DNA from: Flavobacterium sp. ACN6 | GTDB taxonomy: Bacteria; Bacteroidota; Bacteroidia; Flavobacteriales; Flavobacteriaceae | DNA length: 64,000 bases | NCBI RefSeq assembly: GCF_002304005.1 | Contig: NZ_MRCQ01000001.1 | Location: forward strand, 434,001-498,000 | Direction of reading: 5' to 3' | Shown here: positions 35,927-43,735 of the stretch, piece by piece | Position numbering within the stretch: position 1 is the first letter of the stretch | Layout: every line of letters begins with the position of its first letter | The notes under the pieces: generated by a model | What the model was told of the DNA's origin: nothing | The model's database searches: none | Seen by the model: the letters and a program-made list of their open reading frames with translations, nothing else | Translations under genes and position numbers: made by a program

Positions 35927-37072
35927 TTATTTTTTAGTTATAAAGGCAATGTGCGCGGGAATATTTCCTGCCGTAGTTTTCCATTTTAATTTTCCATCGG
36001 GCGTAAAACAGTAGATATATCCCGTTACAACATAGTTTTGCGCATCGGTAATGTATATTTCTTTGGTTTCTGGATTTACCTGAAGTCCGTACGGAATCAT
36101 GATTTTTTTGTCTGTACCGTCAGTAATAATTTTATCGCTTATTATTTTTTTGGTTTTAGTGTCGAGAATACCGTACATAATCTTATTACTGTTAGTGAGA
36201 TAACTCCACGAAACACTATAATAATAAAGCAGATCATCGACCAGACACATTCCTAAAACAGGAATATCGAGCTGCATTTTCTTCTCGTCTGTCTGCGTGT
36301 CAATTACAAAAAGATTAGAGGGTGTGTTGTAATAATCGCCTCTCGAACTCACATAAATATCACCTCGGCTGTCAATTTCCATACTGTATAAATTGATGCC
36401 GACATCTATTTTTTTGATTTCTGTAAAAGTTTCAAGATCAATAACAGAGATCGTTCTATCGTAATTTGGAACTCTGTAACCGCCAGAGTTGGCAACATAT
36501 AATTTACCGTTATGGACCACCATTTGCTCGGGCTGATAACCAACCGTAACTTTTCTCTTAATTTCTAATGAAGTCGTGTCTATTTCTGCAACAAAACCAA
36601 TTTCTGCATTTGGATCTATCGCTACAGGTCCAGAATACGAACTCACATACGCCTTGTCTTTGTAAAAAGTAACATAACGGCAATTTGGAATATCAATTTT
36701 CTTGATGCGTTTGGCTGTCCATTTTTCTAAAACTTCAACTTTATTTGAAACATTGATAACGGCATAAACCTTGTTACCGTAGATTTGAATATCGTTTCCA
36801 ACATCGCCAAGTTCTTTTACAACTGCTGGGTTTCGTTCAGAATAAACATCTGTAGTATAGTTTCCTGTTCGGTAATTGAATACGTCTATACTCGCTCTGT
36901 TCATTCCCATATTGCCTTCGTTAAGAAGATAAAAACCTTCGATGCTCCCATCACTTCGCGGAGGCGCAACACTTACATCTGAGGAAAGAAATATCGTTTC
37001 GTCTTCCCTGCACGAGTAAAGCGAAAAGGCTATTAAAAAACTAAATACTATTTTTATAATTCTCTTTTTCAT
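35927..37072 (-). CDS. BtuG-like beta-propeller surface lipoprotein (DUF5074/YncE type)
   Basis: This 381-residue lipoprotein has its lipid Cys in SLYSC, followed by REDE. The rest is a repeating YncE-like propeller: EGFYLLNEGNMGMNRASID, GNDIQIYGNKVYAVINVSNK, GYQPEQMVVHNGKLYVANSG, NLYSMEIDSRGDIYVSSRGD and KEIYITDAQNYVVTGYIY. In Bacteroides, BtuG is a propeller lipoprotein that captures cobalamin and pairs with BtuB. Here the gene overlaps the receptor gene by 4 bp (ATGA) behind a cobalamin riboswitch, which supports the same role. Confidence 0.88.
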   Translation of the reverse strand: MKKRIIKIVFSFLIAFSLYSCREDETIFLSSDVSVAPPRSDGSIEGFYLLNEGNMGMNRASIDVFNYRTGNYTTDVYSERNPAVVKELGDVGNDIQIYGNKVYAVINVSNKVEVLEKWTAKRIKKIDIPNCRYVTFYKDKAYVSSYSGPVAIDPNAEIGFVAEIDTTSLEIKRKVTVGYQPEQMVVHNGKLYVANSGGYRVPNYDRTISVIDLETFTEIKKIDVGINLYSMEIDSRGDIYVSSRGDYYNTPSNLFVIDTQTDEKKMQLDIPVLGMCLVDDLLYYYSVSWSYLTNSNKIMYGILDTKTKKIISDKIITDGTDKKIMIPYGLQVNPETKEIYITDAQNYVVTGYIYCFTPDGKLKWKTTAGNIPAHIAFITKK

Positions 37073-39117
37073 AACTCAAAACTGATTATAAATTTGAATG
37101 TTCGGCCTGGCATTGGATAATTGTAAATCACTTCATACTGCTGATTAAAAGCATTGTTCATTTCTACAGTTCCATTAAATTTGTATGTATTAAAAGTAAA
37201 AGACTTTTGAACTGCCAAATCGTGTGTGTACCAAGGCTGTACTTCATTCACTTTAATATTATTGACATTTCCGTTATAGCGTTTTCCAACATATATAAAA
37301 CTGTAATTGAAATTCCACGATTTATAGCCGGCGTTTAGAATTCCAGAACCGCTGTGCCACGGCGTATACGGAATCTGATCGCCGTAAGAAGACATTTCTA
37401 AACCTGAAAATTTGGTAAAATCCTGACTTTGAGAATAGGTATAAGTCAAGTTTGCATTTAGATTTACTTTATCAATATGCGCGGCTATGTTTACAACCGT
37501 TTCAATTCCTTTTCCTTTTACCTGTCCGATGTTGGTCATCATCCAGCGGAATAAATTTCCTGTCGGCGCGGCTACAATTTTGTCTTTTGTATTAGTGTAA
37601 TATCCATCTGCCTGAATAGAAAATTTATCGAAAAAGCTTTCCCTTACGGGGAAGTTATATGTAAAACCAATATCATATTGGTTCATGTATTCTGGACGTA
37701 ACGTACTCGAACCAACCATTGTATAATACAAATCATTAAAAGTGGGCATTCTGAAAATTCGTTTTGCAAATGCGCGCAAATTGAAATCGTATTTCTTAAA
37801 AGGAGTATAACCAAGAAACAAAGCAGGTGTCATTTCGGTTTTATTTGGTGCTTGGGCGTTGAACTTTACCTCTTCGATAACGCGGGTGGCAAGGACATTT
37901 CCTAAAACTTTAAAACCTTCATATCGGTACGAACTTGCCAAAGAAACTAGCGCTGTATAACGCTGTGGAAAAGAAAATTGAGTTTGAATTCCTCTTCGTG
38001 TTGCATTTAATTTATTGTATTGAAAATCGGTTGACAGCGAAACATCCCAAGTAGATAAAATGCTGTACATATTAACGGCAGAGAAGTAAGCTTCCTGCTG
38101 GAAATAGCTGTCGTCAGACTGTGCGCCTTCGGTTACGGTTTCACCTAAAACGTTTGTCGTATCTCTGGCAATGTAATGCGTGTAATCGTACGCAAATTTT
38201 CCTTTTACTTGAAATTTATATTTTTCAGAAACATCTTTAGTTAGAAAAGCCTGCCCAAAAAAATTCTTGTCGAACTGCCTAAAACCATCTGAAAACTTAT
38301 TTTCTACGATTGCACCCGGAGCACCTCTTTCTGAATCGTAATAATATACTTTAGCATCCCAAGATCCTTTATTTATTTTTCCGTAAACACCAGATTCAAA
38401 TCGGAGCGCTTCAATATCGCTGTTCCATCTTGTGGCTGTTGTATCGTAAGCTGTAGTGCCGTCCTGATTTTTTCTTTTGTATCGAAATTTATACTGTCCA
38501 TTGGACTTTATATATTCTGAACTGACACTCATACTTACTTTGTCGCTCAGTTTTTGTTCCCATCTAAAAGAAGGATCATGATAATTGATTGACATTGTTT
38601 TGTAGCGAACCAGCAAATTTGTTTTTTTCGAACCAGCAAAAACAGTACGTTTTGTTTTCATATAAATGGCAGAGGCCGAAGCAAAATCCTTTGCCGATTG
38701 AAAAATTTCGCTCTTTTGTCCATTATACATGGTGAGCGATTCCATATCGTCAAGCGAATATTTTCCAAGATCTGTCACGCCGTTTTGAGCATTTCCCAGT
38801 TGAATTCCGTCATAGAAAACACCAACATGATGCGTTCCCATATTACGCACATCAACGGTTTTTAGACCGCCCACACCACCATAATCTTTGATTTGAGTTC
38901 CAGCAAAATAGCGAAGCGCATCAGCCACAGTATGACTTGCCAGATTCTCGAGCAGAACGCCCGAAAGACTTTGTACCGGAATAACTTCCTGATACGGTTT
39001 TCCTTTTAAAAATACTTCTTTTAAAACCCGCGAACTATCAGTCACAACCTGCGAATGAAGCCAAAAAGGAAAAAATAAAATAAAAGCTGCGAAAAAAGTT
39101 TTCTTTAAATTATACAT
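37069..39117 (-). CDS. btuB: TonB-dependent cobalamin receptor, BtuB-like
   Basis: This 682-residue outer-membrane receptor starts at ATG 39117 (an in-frame GTG lies one codon earlier). It has a signal peptide to about residue 23, a plug domain (EVFLKGKPYQEVIPVQSLSG, TVADALRYFAGTQIKDYGG, GTHHVGVFYDGIQLGNAQNG), and a 22-strand-type barrel ending in FKFIISFEL. The first gene after a cobalamin riboswitch, it should import vitamin B12 or other corrinoids. TonB-dependent assignment is certain; corrinoid specificity rests on the riboswitch and the BtuG-like partner. Confidence 0.9.
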   Translation of the reverse strand: MYNLKKTFFAAFILFFPFWLHSQVVTDSSRVLKEVFLKGKPYQEVIPVQSLSGVLLENLASHTVADALRYFAGTQIKDYGGVGGLKTVDVRNMGTHHVGVFYDGIQLGNAQNGVTDLGKYSLDDMESLTMYNGQKSEIFQSAKDFASASAIYMKTKRTVFAGSKKTNLLVRYKTMSINYHDPSFRWEQKLSDKVSMSVSSEYIKSNGQYKFRYKRKNQDGTTAYDTTATRWNSDIEALRFESGVYGKINKGSWDAKVYYYDSERGAPGAIVENKFSDGFRQFDKNFFGQAFLTKDVSEKYKFQVKGKFAYDYTHYIARDTTNVLGETVTEGAQSDDSYFQQEAYFSAVNMYSILSTWDVSLSTDFQYNKLNATRRGIQTQFSFPQRYTALVSLASSYRYEGFKVLGNVLATRVIEEVKFNAQAPNKTEMTPALFLGYTPFKKYDFNLRAFAKRIFRMPTFNDLYYTMVGSSTLRPEYMNQYDIGFTYNFPVRESFFDKFSIQADGYYTNTKDKIVAAPTGNLFRWMMTNIGQVKGKGIETVVNIAAHIDKVNLNANLTYTYSQSQDFTKFSGLEMSSYGDQIPYTPWHSGSGILNAGYKSWNFNYSFIYVGKRYNGNVNNIKVNEVQPWYTHDLAVQKSFTFNTYKFNGTVEMNNAFNQQYEVIYNYPMPGRTFKFIISFEL

Positions 39118-39242
39118 CACTATTTAATTAAATAAACTTTCAGTGATGCAGTAATTACATAAACGTAGAATTAGCCCCGCTGCAAAACAGCTGGCTATTA
39201 TCTTTGTTATCAACTTCATACCACGAAAGTTTTAAACTATGT

Positions 39243-39420
39243 GATCGTGGCAGGTCTCCTGACTTGTTCCATCTTTAAACGGCCTTCTCATCCCGCAAAG
39301 CGGGGCAATGGCATTAGTAAATGTTTAAAGACTTGGTGTAGAACTTACAGTAGCGGGTCTGTTCAGGATTTGCACCTGATTCCCTTTTAACTATTTTTTC
39401 TGATGAAAAAACAGACCAAA
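39243..39420 (-). promoter_or_regulatory. Cobalamin riboswitch
   Basis: Read on the minus strand, this leader shows the class hallmarks in order: GGTCTG near the 5' end, GGGAATCAGGTGCAAATCC, GACCCGCTACTGTAA, and the B12 box AGTCAGGAGACCTGCC (39249-39264 on plus). Just behind, CCACGA can pair with TCGTGG as a regulatory hairpin. It lies 126 bp upstream of the btuB-like start, so cobalamin should repress the operon. Confidence 0.95.
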
Positions 39421-39428
39421 ATCAGGCG

Positions 39429-39436
39429 CAAAGATA
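39429..39436 (-). promoter_or_regulatory. -7 element of the B12 operon
   Basis: On the minus strand this reads TATCTTTG, matching TAnnTTTG, and lies about 9 bp upstream of the riboswitch 5' end, the right place for a start site. A clear -33 TTTG was not found. Confidence 0.5.
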
Positions 39437-39534
39437 TAACTATCTTTATAAAAATGATTTTTAATTTTTTCTAAGTGTGGTTAAAGCCGATTTTGAAAAA
39501 GCCAAAAGCCTTTAAAAAGCAGGCTCTTAAAAGT

Positions 39535-40839
39535 TTATTTTCTGGATTTTTTCGAATTAACGGCATTAAAAGAATACGAAACCATTACATAACTCCAAAG
39601 CGCTAATTTAGTATCGTCCTGCACTTTTGGAAGATATTGCATCGAATCTGTAGATTTATAAAAAGAAAAAGCACCGTTGATTTCCAATTGTTTTATAGGA
39701 ATATATTTTAGTGAAAAATCATTCTCAAATCCGAGAAATTTAGAAACTTCCTGATTGTTATTATCTAACAAAGGATATTGGGTGTAAAAAAGGTGAAAAT
39801 CTGACCGAATCGATAATTTTGAACTTAACGGGAACAATGCAAACAAATACGGATTTACAAGACCTCTGCCTCCAACATCCGCAGGGAAACGAGTAAAAAT
39901 ATTCATGTTGCCGTTGAATTTCCAAGTAACGCCATACAGAACGTCAAAATCTCTAGAATTTTCAATATTAGTTTGAGAACTGCTTCCGCTAATGATTTCA
40001 GCTCCTAAGCGCCATGTCGCTTTTGAAAGAGACAACTTAATTTCGGGCTGCAAATAATACGCCAGCAAATCCTGTCCTTTTTGATTTTGTCCAAACTGCA
40101 GATAACTGTTTAAAGTGTAATACCAGTTCTTCTTTTTAAACTCAATTCTTCCGCCTGCAGTGGCGCGGGCGTACAAAGTTTCTGAATTAGTCTTTTCTAA
40201 AAAATCAACTGTATTTAGTGAATTAAAAGTGAAGTTTTTATTCCAATTGTAACTAAAATTATACACCAGCATATATTTGTATCTATTAGATGTTACGGGC
40301 GAATAAGCAGTTTCAAAACTTGTATTATAGTTTCGTGTAAATAAGAAGAAAAAATCATTAGCAAAATGTTGAGAATATTTCATAATTCGAATTCCTTCAT
40401 GCGATCTTCCCTGCTGTGCCCAAGGAGCATCAGAAAATAACCTTCCATTATCTAATAAAATACTTTGTCTTCCTAAACGAAAATTTATGTTTCTAAATTT
40501 AGTTTCAAAAAACAATTGATAAAAATTTATACTGCCGACTTTTGAATTAGAATTTTCTTTGTCCCAAACGTGAATTTCCTGTAAGTCAGATTTTACAAAC
40601 CATTTTTCACTAGTAAATTGCATTGAAATTCTATTTCGCTGTGTAATATAAAAGTAGGGATCGATTGAGTCATTTGGCGGAAGAATATAATTTGAAGTGT
40701 ATTCTGCTCGTGGACGTATTTCAATATTCATTTGAAATTGCTGCGAAAAACTGCTTTTTTCCTGCGCCTTTACTTTACCTATAATGGCTAAACAGAAGAA
40801 TAAGACGAAAAAAGTTTTAAATAAGTCGTTGAATTTCAT
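39535..40839 (-). CDS. Outer-membrane porin, alginate-export-like
   Basis: This 434-residue protein has a signal peptide (to about residue 25, GKVKAQE) and the typical start of alginate-export-like porins: FQMNIEIRPRAEYTSNYILP, ITQRNRISMQF, LQEIHVWDKEN, INFYQLFFETKFRNINFRLG RQSI in sequence. A beta barrel fills the rest, ending in SYVMVSYSFNAVN. It has no TonB plug. It is divergent from arsR by 137 bp, with a 30-bp inverted repeat upstream of its start. The transported compound is unknown. Confidence 0.8.
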   Translation of the reverse strand: MKFNDLFKTFFVLFFCLAIIGKVKAQEKSSFSQQFQMNIEIRPRAEYTSNYILPPNDSIDPYFYITQRNRISMQFTSEKWFVKSDLQEIHVWDKENSNSKVGSINFYQLFFETKFRNINFRLGRQSILLDNGRLFSDAPWAQQGRSHEGIRIMKYSQHFANDFFFLFTRNYNTSFETAYSPVTSNRYKYMLVYNFSYNWNKNFTFNSLNTVDFLEKTNSETLYARATAGGRIEFKKKNWYYTLNSYLQFGQNQKGQDLLAYYLQPEIKLSLSKATWRLGAEIISGSSSQTNIENSRDFDVLYGVTWKFNGNMNIFTRFPADVGGRGLVNPYLFALFPLSSKLSIRSDFHLFYTQYPLLDNNNQEVSKFLGFENDFSLKYIPIKQLEINGAFSFYKSTDSMQYLPKVQDDTKLALWSYVMVSYSFNAVNSKKSRK

Positions 40840-40858
40840 TTAAATATTGACCGATAGA

Positions 40859-40888
40859 ATTACTATACAAATATAATAGTATAGTAAT
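40859..40888. promoter_or_regulatory. Inverted repeat upstream of the porin gene
   Basis: ATTACTATAC and GTATAGTAAT form a perfect 10-bp inverted repeat with a 10-bp A/T spacer, 20 bp upstream of the porin start. This is operator-like geometry. The binding protein is not identifiable here. Confidence 0.5.
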
Positions 40889-40945
40889 CTCTATGATCAG
40901 ATTTTTTTTATTTCTAAATAATTATGCTTTACTTTCAATTTTATT

Positions 40946-40965
40946 ATCGTAATATTGCAATATTA
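40946..40965. promoter_or_regulatory. Probable ArsR operator 1
   Basis: TAATATTGCAATATTA (40950-40965) is a perfect 16-bp palindrome ending 11 bp before the arsR start. The block ATCGTAATATTGCA recurs with one change upstream of the next gene. Confidence 0.65.
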
Positions 40966-40976
40966 AATAATAAATT

Positions 40977-41303
40977 ATGGGAGCGACTAAAACAGAACAC
41001 TTTACAGATGCACAAAATCAAATTGCTGTAATAGCTAAGGCATTGGGACATCCTGCCAGAATCGCCATACTAGAATATTTATTAAAAGTCAATGAATGTA
41101 TCTGCGGCGATATTGTAAACGAACTGCCGCTTGCTCAGCCTACGGTTTCCCAGCATTTGAAAGAGTTAAAAAATGCAGGCATCATTAAAGGAAATATTTC
41201 TGGAAATTCTATCTGCTATTGTATTGATGAAAAAACAATAGACATTTTAAATACTTATTTTTTAAATATCACTCAGACTATTTCAAAATCAAAATGCTGT
41301 TAA
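40977..41303 (+). CDS. arsR: ArsR-family metalloregulator
   Basis: This 108-residue winged-helix repressor has ALGHPARIAILEYLL, LPLAQPTVSQHLKELKNAGI (recognition helix) and GIIKGNISGNSICYCI. Metal-binding Cys are likely in NECICGD, the position of the ELCVCDL-type arsenite motif, and the protein ends in SKCC. Loss of DNA binding on As(III)/Sb(III) binding is the family rule. It is first in a cluster with DUF6428 and arsenate reductase genes, and matching palindromes lie before it and before the next gene. Confidence 0.92.
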   Translation: MGATKTEHFTDAQNQIAVIAKALGHPARIAILEYLLKVNECICGDIVNELPLAQPTVSQHLKELKNAGIIKGNISGNSICYCIDEKTIDILNTYFLNITQTISKSKCC

Positions 41304-41323
41304 GCATTTTTTTGACTAGATAT

Positions 41324-41337
41324 ATCGCAATATTGCA
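41324..41337. promoter_or_regulatory. Probable ArsR operator 2
   Basis: ATCGCAATATTGCA contains the perfect palindrome GCAATATTGC and matches 13 of 14 bases of operator 1. It lies in the 58-bp gap between arsR and the DUF6428 gene, so that gene may have its own regulated start. Confidence 0.6.
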
Positions 41338-41361
41338 TTAAAACGATTAAATAAAAACAAC

Positions 41362-41832
41362 ATGAAATTATCAGAAGTAAAACAAATTTTACCAACATTA
41401 GAAAATGTTGAATTTCAATTAGAAGACGGCACTTTTGTTCCTGAACATTTCCACGTAACAGAAGTTGGAATTATTAAAAAGAACTTTATAGACTGTGGAG
41501 GCGTGATCAGAAATGAAGAAGTGGTAAACTTTCAGCTTTGGAATGCAGACGATTTTGAGCATCGCCTGAAACCAAATAAATTATTGCATATTATTACACT
41601 TTCCGAAGATAAGCTTCATATTCAAGATCTTGAAATAGAAGTAGAATATCAAAACGTAACTATTGGCAAGTATGATCTGGATTTTAATGGAAAAAACTTT
41701 GTCCTTAAAAACAAAACAACGGCTTGTTTGGCACAAGATGCATGCGGTATTCCAACAGAAAAGCAAAAAATAATTCTAAGAGAAGCAACCGATAATGCTT
41801 CTTACTGTACACCAAATTCTGGCTGCTGTTAA
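41362..41832 (+). CDS. DUF6428 protein of the ars cluster
   Basis: This 156-residue cytosolic protein matches the DUF6428 family, often encoded with arsR and arsC in Bacteroidota. Conserved parts are FQLEDGTFVPEHFHVTEVGI, NFIDCGGVIRNEEVVNFQLW and the C-terminal AQDACGIP with ASYCTPNSGCC. The His/Cys-rich ends (HFH, CGG, SGCC) look able to bind a soft metal or arsenite. The function has not been shown to my knowledge. Confidence 0.85.
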   Translation: MKLSEVKQILPTLENVEFQLEDGTFVPEHFHVTEVGIIKKNFIDCGGVIRNEEVVNFQLWNADDFEHRLKPNKLLHIITLSEDKLHIQDLEIEVEYQNVTIGKYDLDFNGKNFVLKNKTTACLAQDACGIPTEKQKIILREATDNASYCTPNSGCC

Positions 41833-41835
41833 GCA

Positions 41836-41961
41836 ATGAAAAAGCTGATCATTACATATAAAAAACCAATTATCATTACCACTTCTGTTATTGTGTTACA
41901 ACTCGTTTTTGGGTTTGAACCCAAATTTTGTATCATCAACATCATTTGGTTATTCGTTTAA
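41836..41961 (+). CDS. 41-residue membrane peptide of the ars cluster
   Basis: An ATG 3 bp after the DUF6428 stop opens a 41-codon frame that ends 2 bp before the arsC start. It begins MKKLIITYKKP, and hydrophobic residues follow (IIITTSVIVLQLVFGF), then EPKFCIINIIWLFV, which has one Cys. Positive residues at the start and a hydrophobic centre predict one or two short membrane helices. The tight spacing on both sides is good evidence that it is a gene. Confidence 0.65.
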   Translation: MKKLIITYKKPIIITTSVIVLQLVFGFEPKFCIINIIWLFV

Positions 41962-41963
41962 AA

Positions 41964-42383
41964 ATGGAAAAAAAAATACTAATACTTTGTACGGGAAATA
42001 GCTGTAGAAGCCAGATTGCAGAAGGTTATATGAGGCATTTTGCCGGAGATAAAGCAGTTGTATACAGCGCTGGCGTTGAAACTCACGGCGTAAATCCGAA
42101 AGCTGTTGCAGCAATGCTGGAAGACGGAATTGACATTTCGAATCACACTTCTAATAATATTGATGAATACAAGACGATCGACTTTGATTTTGTAATTACG
42201 GTTTGCGATAATGCTAAAGAACGCTGTCCGTTTTTTCCAACGAACGCGTATAAATTTCATTATAATTTCCCAGATCCTGCGAAAGCAACGGGAACAGATT
42301 TAGAAATAATGGAACAATTTAGAAGCGTTCGACAATTAATAAAAGACTATTGCGAGGCTTTTGTCAATAATAACTTAAACTGA
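41964..42383 (+). CDS. arsC: Arsenate reductase, low-molecular-weight phosphatase type
   Basis: This 139-residue enzyme starts best at ATG 41964 (MEKKILILC), which puts the P-loop C9-TGNSC-R15 at the family position. The pair of Cys in TVCDNAKERCPFFP matches Cys82 and Cys89 of the thioredoxin-linked S. aureus ArsC, and FPDPAKATG carries the general-acid Asp. It reduces arsenate to arsenite in the cytoplasm. No ArsB or Acr3 exporter gene follows, although arsenite must leave the cell. Confidence 0.9.
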   Translation: MEKKILILCTGNSCRSQIAEGYMRHFAGDKAVVYSAGVETHGVNPKAVAAMLEDGIDISNHTSNNIDEYKTIDFDFVITVCDNAKERCPFFPTNAYKFHYNFPDPAKATGTDLEIMEQFRSVRQLIKDYCEAFVNNNLN

Positions 42384-42424
42384 AAAGGGCTATAATTTCT
42401 ATTTTTACAAGCTTCGAAGAAGCG

Positions 42425-42546
42425 AAATATTTATAGAATAAATACCTACAATCTAAAGCTCCAGCGGAGCGACATATAAATTAAAAAAAATGTGTCGCTC
42501 CGCTGGAACTTTTTTCTTTTGTCGAATTTAAGTTCTATAAATATTT
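42425..42546. repeat. Nested palindromic (REP-like) element
   Basis: Outer arms AAATATTTATAGAA (42425-42438) and TTCTATAAATATTT (42533-42546) enclose inner arms CCAGCGGAGCGACA (42461-42474) and TGTCGCTCCGCTGG (42493-42506). All are perfect complements. It carries no open frame and lies between the convergent arsC and SnoaL-like genes. Confidence 0.85.
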
Positions 42547-42582
42547 TACCACGCTGGGGCTTTTGGTTAAAAAATATTTCAA

Positions 42583-43491
42583 TTAATCATGATTTACCAT
42601 TTGTCTATAAAGCATTAATTGTCCGTTACTATTTCTTTTCCAAACATTTATACTTTTTCCTTTTACATTGCCGCTTTTATCTCCATCACTCCAATCGACG
42701 CTGTAATAACCAAATTCTACTATTGCTTTTTTAGTTACAATAACTCCAGAAGTCTTAATTGAAATTTGATCGATGCTTACTGTACCTGGTTTCTCGTGTT
42801 CTGTAAAATAGGCTGTAATATCTTTTTCGCCCGATAAAATTGGAGTATAATAGGTTAAATACATCGCATCTGGCATAAACATTTTGGCATGTTCGCCCCC
42901 TAACCTATTCTTTACCAATTGTTTTATCGAAGCGTTTCTTTCTATTACTTCCAAAGTTAATTTATCAGATGATACAAATTCTCTTGTAACAGGAACTGCC
43001 GAATCCTCTATTTCGGGAATAAATCTGTCATCAAAATAAGTGTCTGAGCCCCATATTTCTGCAGCAATTGTCATGGGCTTATTCTCGGAAACTTTTTTCC
43101 ATAAAACCATATATTTTCCTTCATAAGTGTATGGTTTTAAGTTTTCACGTTCCAAATTTTCGGTAAAATTTCCGATTTCCAAAACATAATCTCCGAAATC
43201 CTGCAATTCTAAAATGGTTCTTTGGTACGAAGTAACTTTAGCCTGCTTTAGCCATTGTTTGTAGAAATCAGAAATACTTTTGTTTCCTGTTCTCTGCCTG
43301 CTGTGTTCTGGCATAAAAATAGTTTGGTCTGTATATGCTTTTGCCAAAGCATCGGCATTGCCTCCAATTAAAGCGGTTGCAAAAGACGAATTATACAATT
43401 CAATCTGCTTCTGAATAGTGGCATTTATTTTATTTTCTTGTGCAAAAACACCGCATGCAAAAAGAAAAAAGGTAAAACTAAATTTAATCAT
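42583..43491 (-). CDS. Secreted protein with two SnoaL/NTF2-like domains
   Basis: This 302-residue protein has a signal peptide cut near AQ18. Two NTF2-like (DUF4440-type) domains follow: about 25-150 (YNSSFATALIGGNADALAKA, YTDQTIFMPEHS) and about 180-300 (MFMPDAMYLTYYTPILSGEK, VEFGYYSVDWSDGDKSGN). Such folds often bind small hydrophobic ligands or act as ketosteroid-isomerase-like enzymes. The ligand is unknown. It is a stand-alone gene. Confidence 0.75.
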   Translation of the reverse strand: MIKFSFTFFLFACGVFAQENKINATIQKQIELYNSSFATALIGGNADALAKAYTDQTIFMPEHSRQRTGNKSISDFYKQWLKQAKVTSYQRTILELQDFGDYVLEIGNFTENLERENLKPYTYEGKYMVLWKKVSENKPMTIAAEIWGSDTYFDDRFIPEIEDSAVPVTREFVSSDKLTLEVIERNASIKQLVKNRLGGEHAKMFMPDAMYLTYYTPILSGEKDITAYFTEHEKPGTVSIDQISIKTSGVIVTKKAIVEFGYYSVDWSDGDKSGNVKGKSINVWKRNSNGQLMLYRQMVNHD

Positions 43492-43552
43492 ATCGATTTG
43501 TATTTAATTCAAAACACAAATATAAAACATTAACAATCAGTAATATAAAAAT

Positions 43553-43735
43553 ATTTAGATTTTAGATTTTAGACTTTAGATTGTAGAATTTAGATTGTAG
43601 ACTTTAGATTGTAGACTTTAGATTTTAGATTGTAGATTGTAGATTTTAGATTTTAGATTTTAGACTTTAGACTTTTGACTTTTGACTTTAGCCTTTTGAC
43701 TTTAGGCTTTAGACTTTAGACTTTAGACTTTAAAC
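43553..43735. repeat. Heptamer array, units TTTAGAT and TTTAGAC
   Basis: About 25 units of 7 bp with variants (TGTAGAT, TTTTGAC, TTTAGGC). The array runs into the 3' end of the nitronate monooxygenase gene, so its last codons and its stop are made of array sequence. Confidence 0.9.

Noticed and set aside
39174..39195. Hairpin in the btuB-like leader as a terminator
   Set aside because: Stem has bulges and no T run follows; it may belong to the riboswitch expression platform but is not a clear terminator.
41928..41963. Longer start for arsC
   Set aside because: It would overlap the small membrane-peptide gene, and the P-loop position fits the ATG at 41964.
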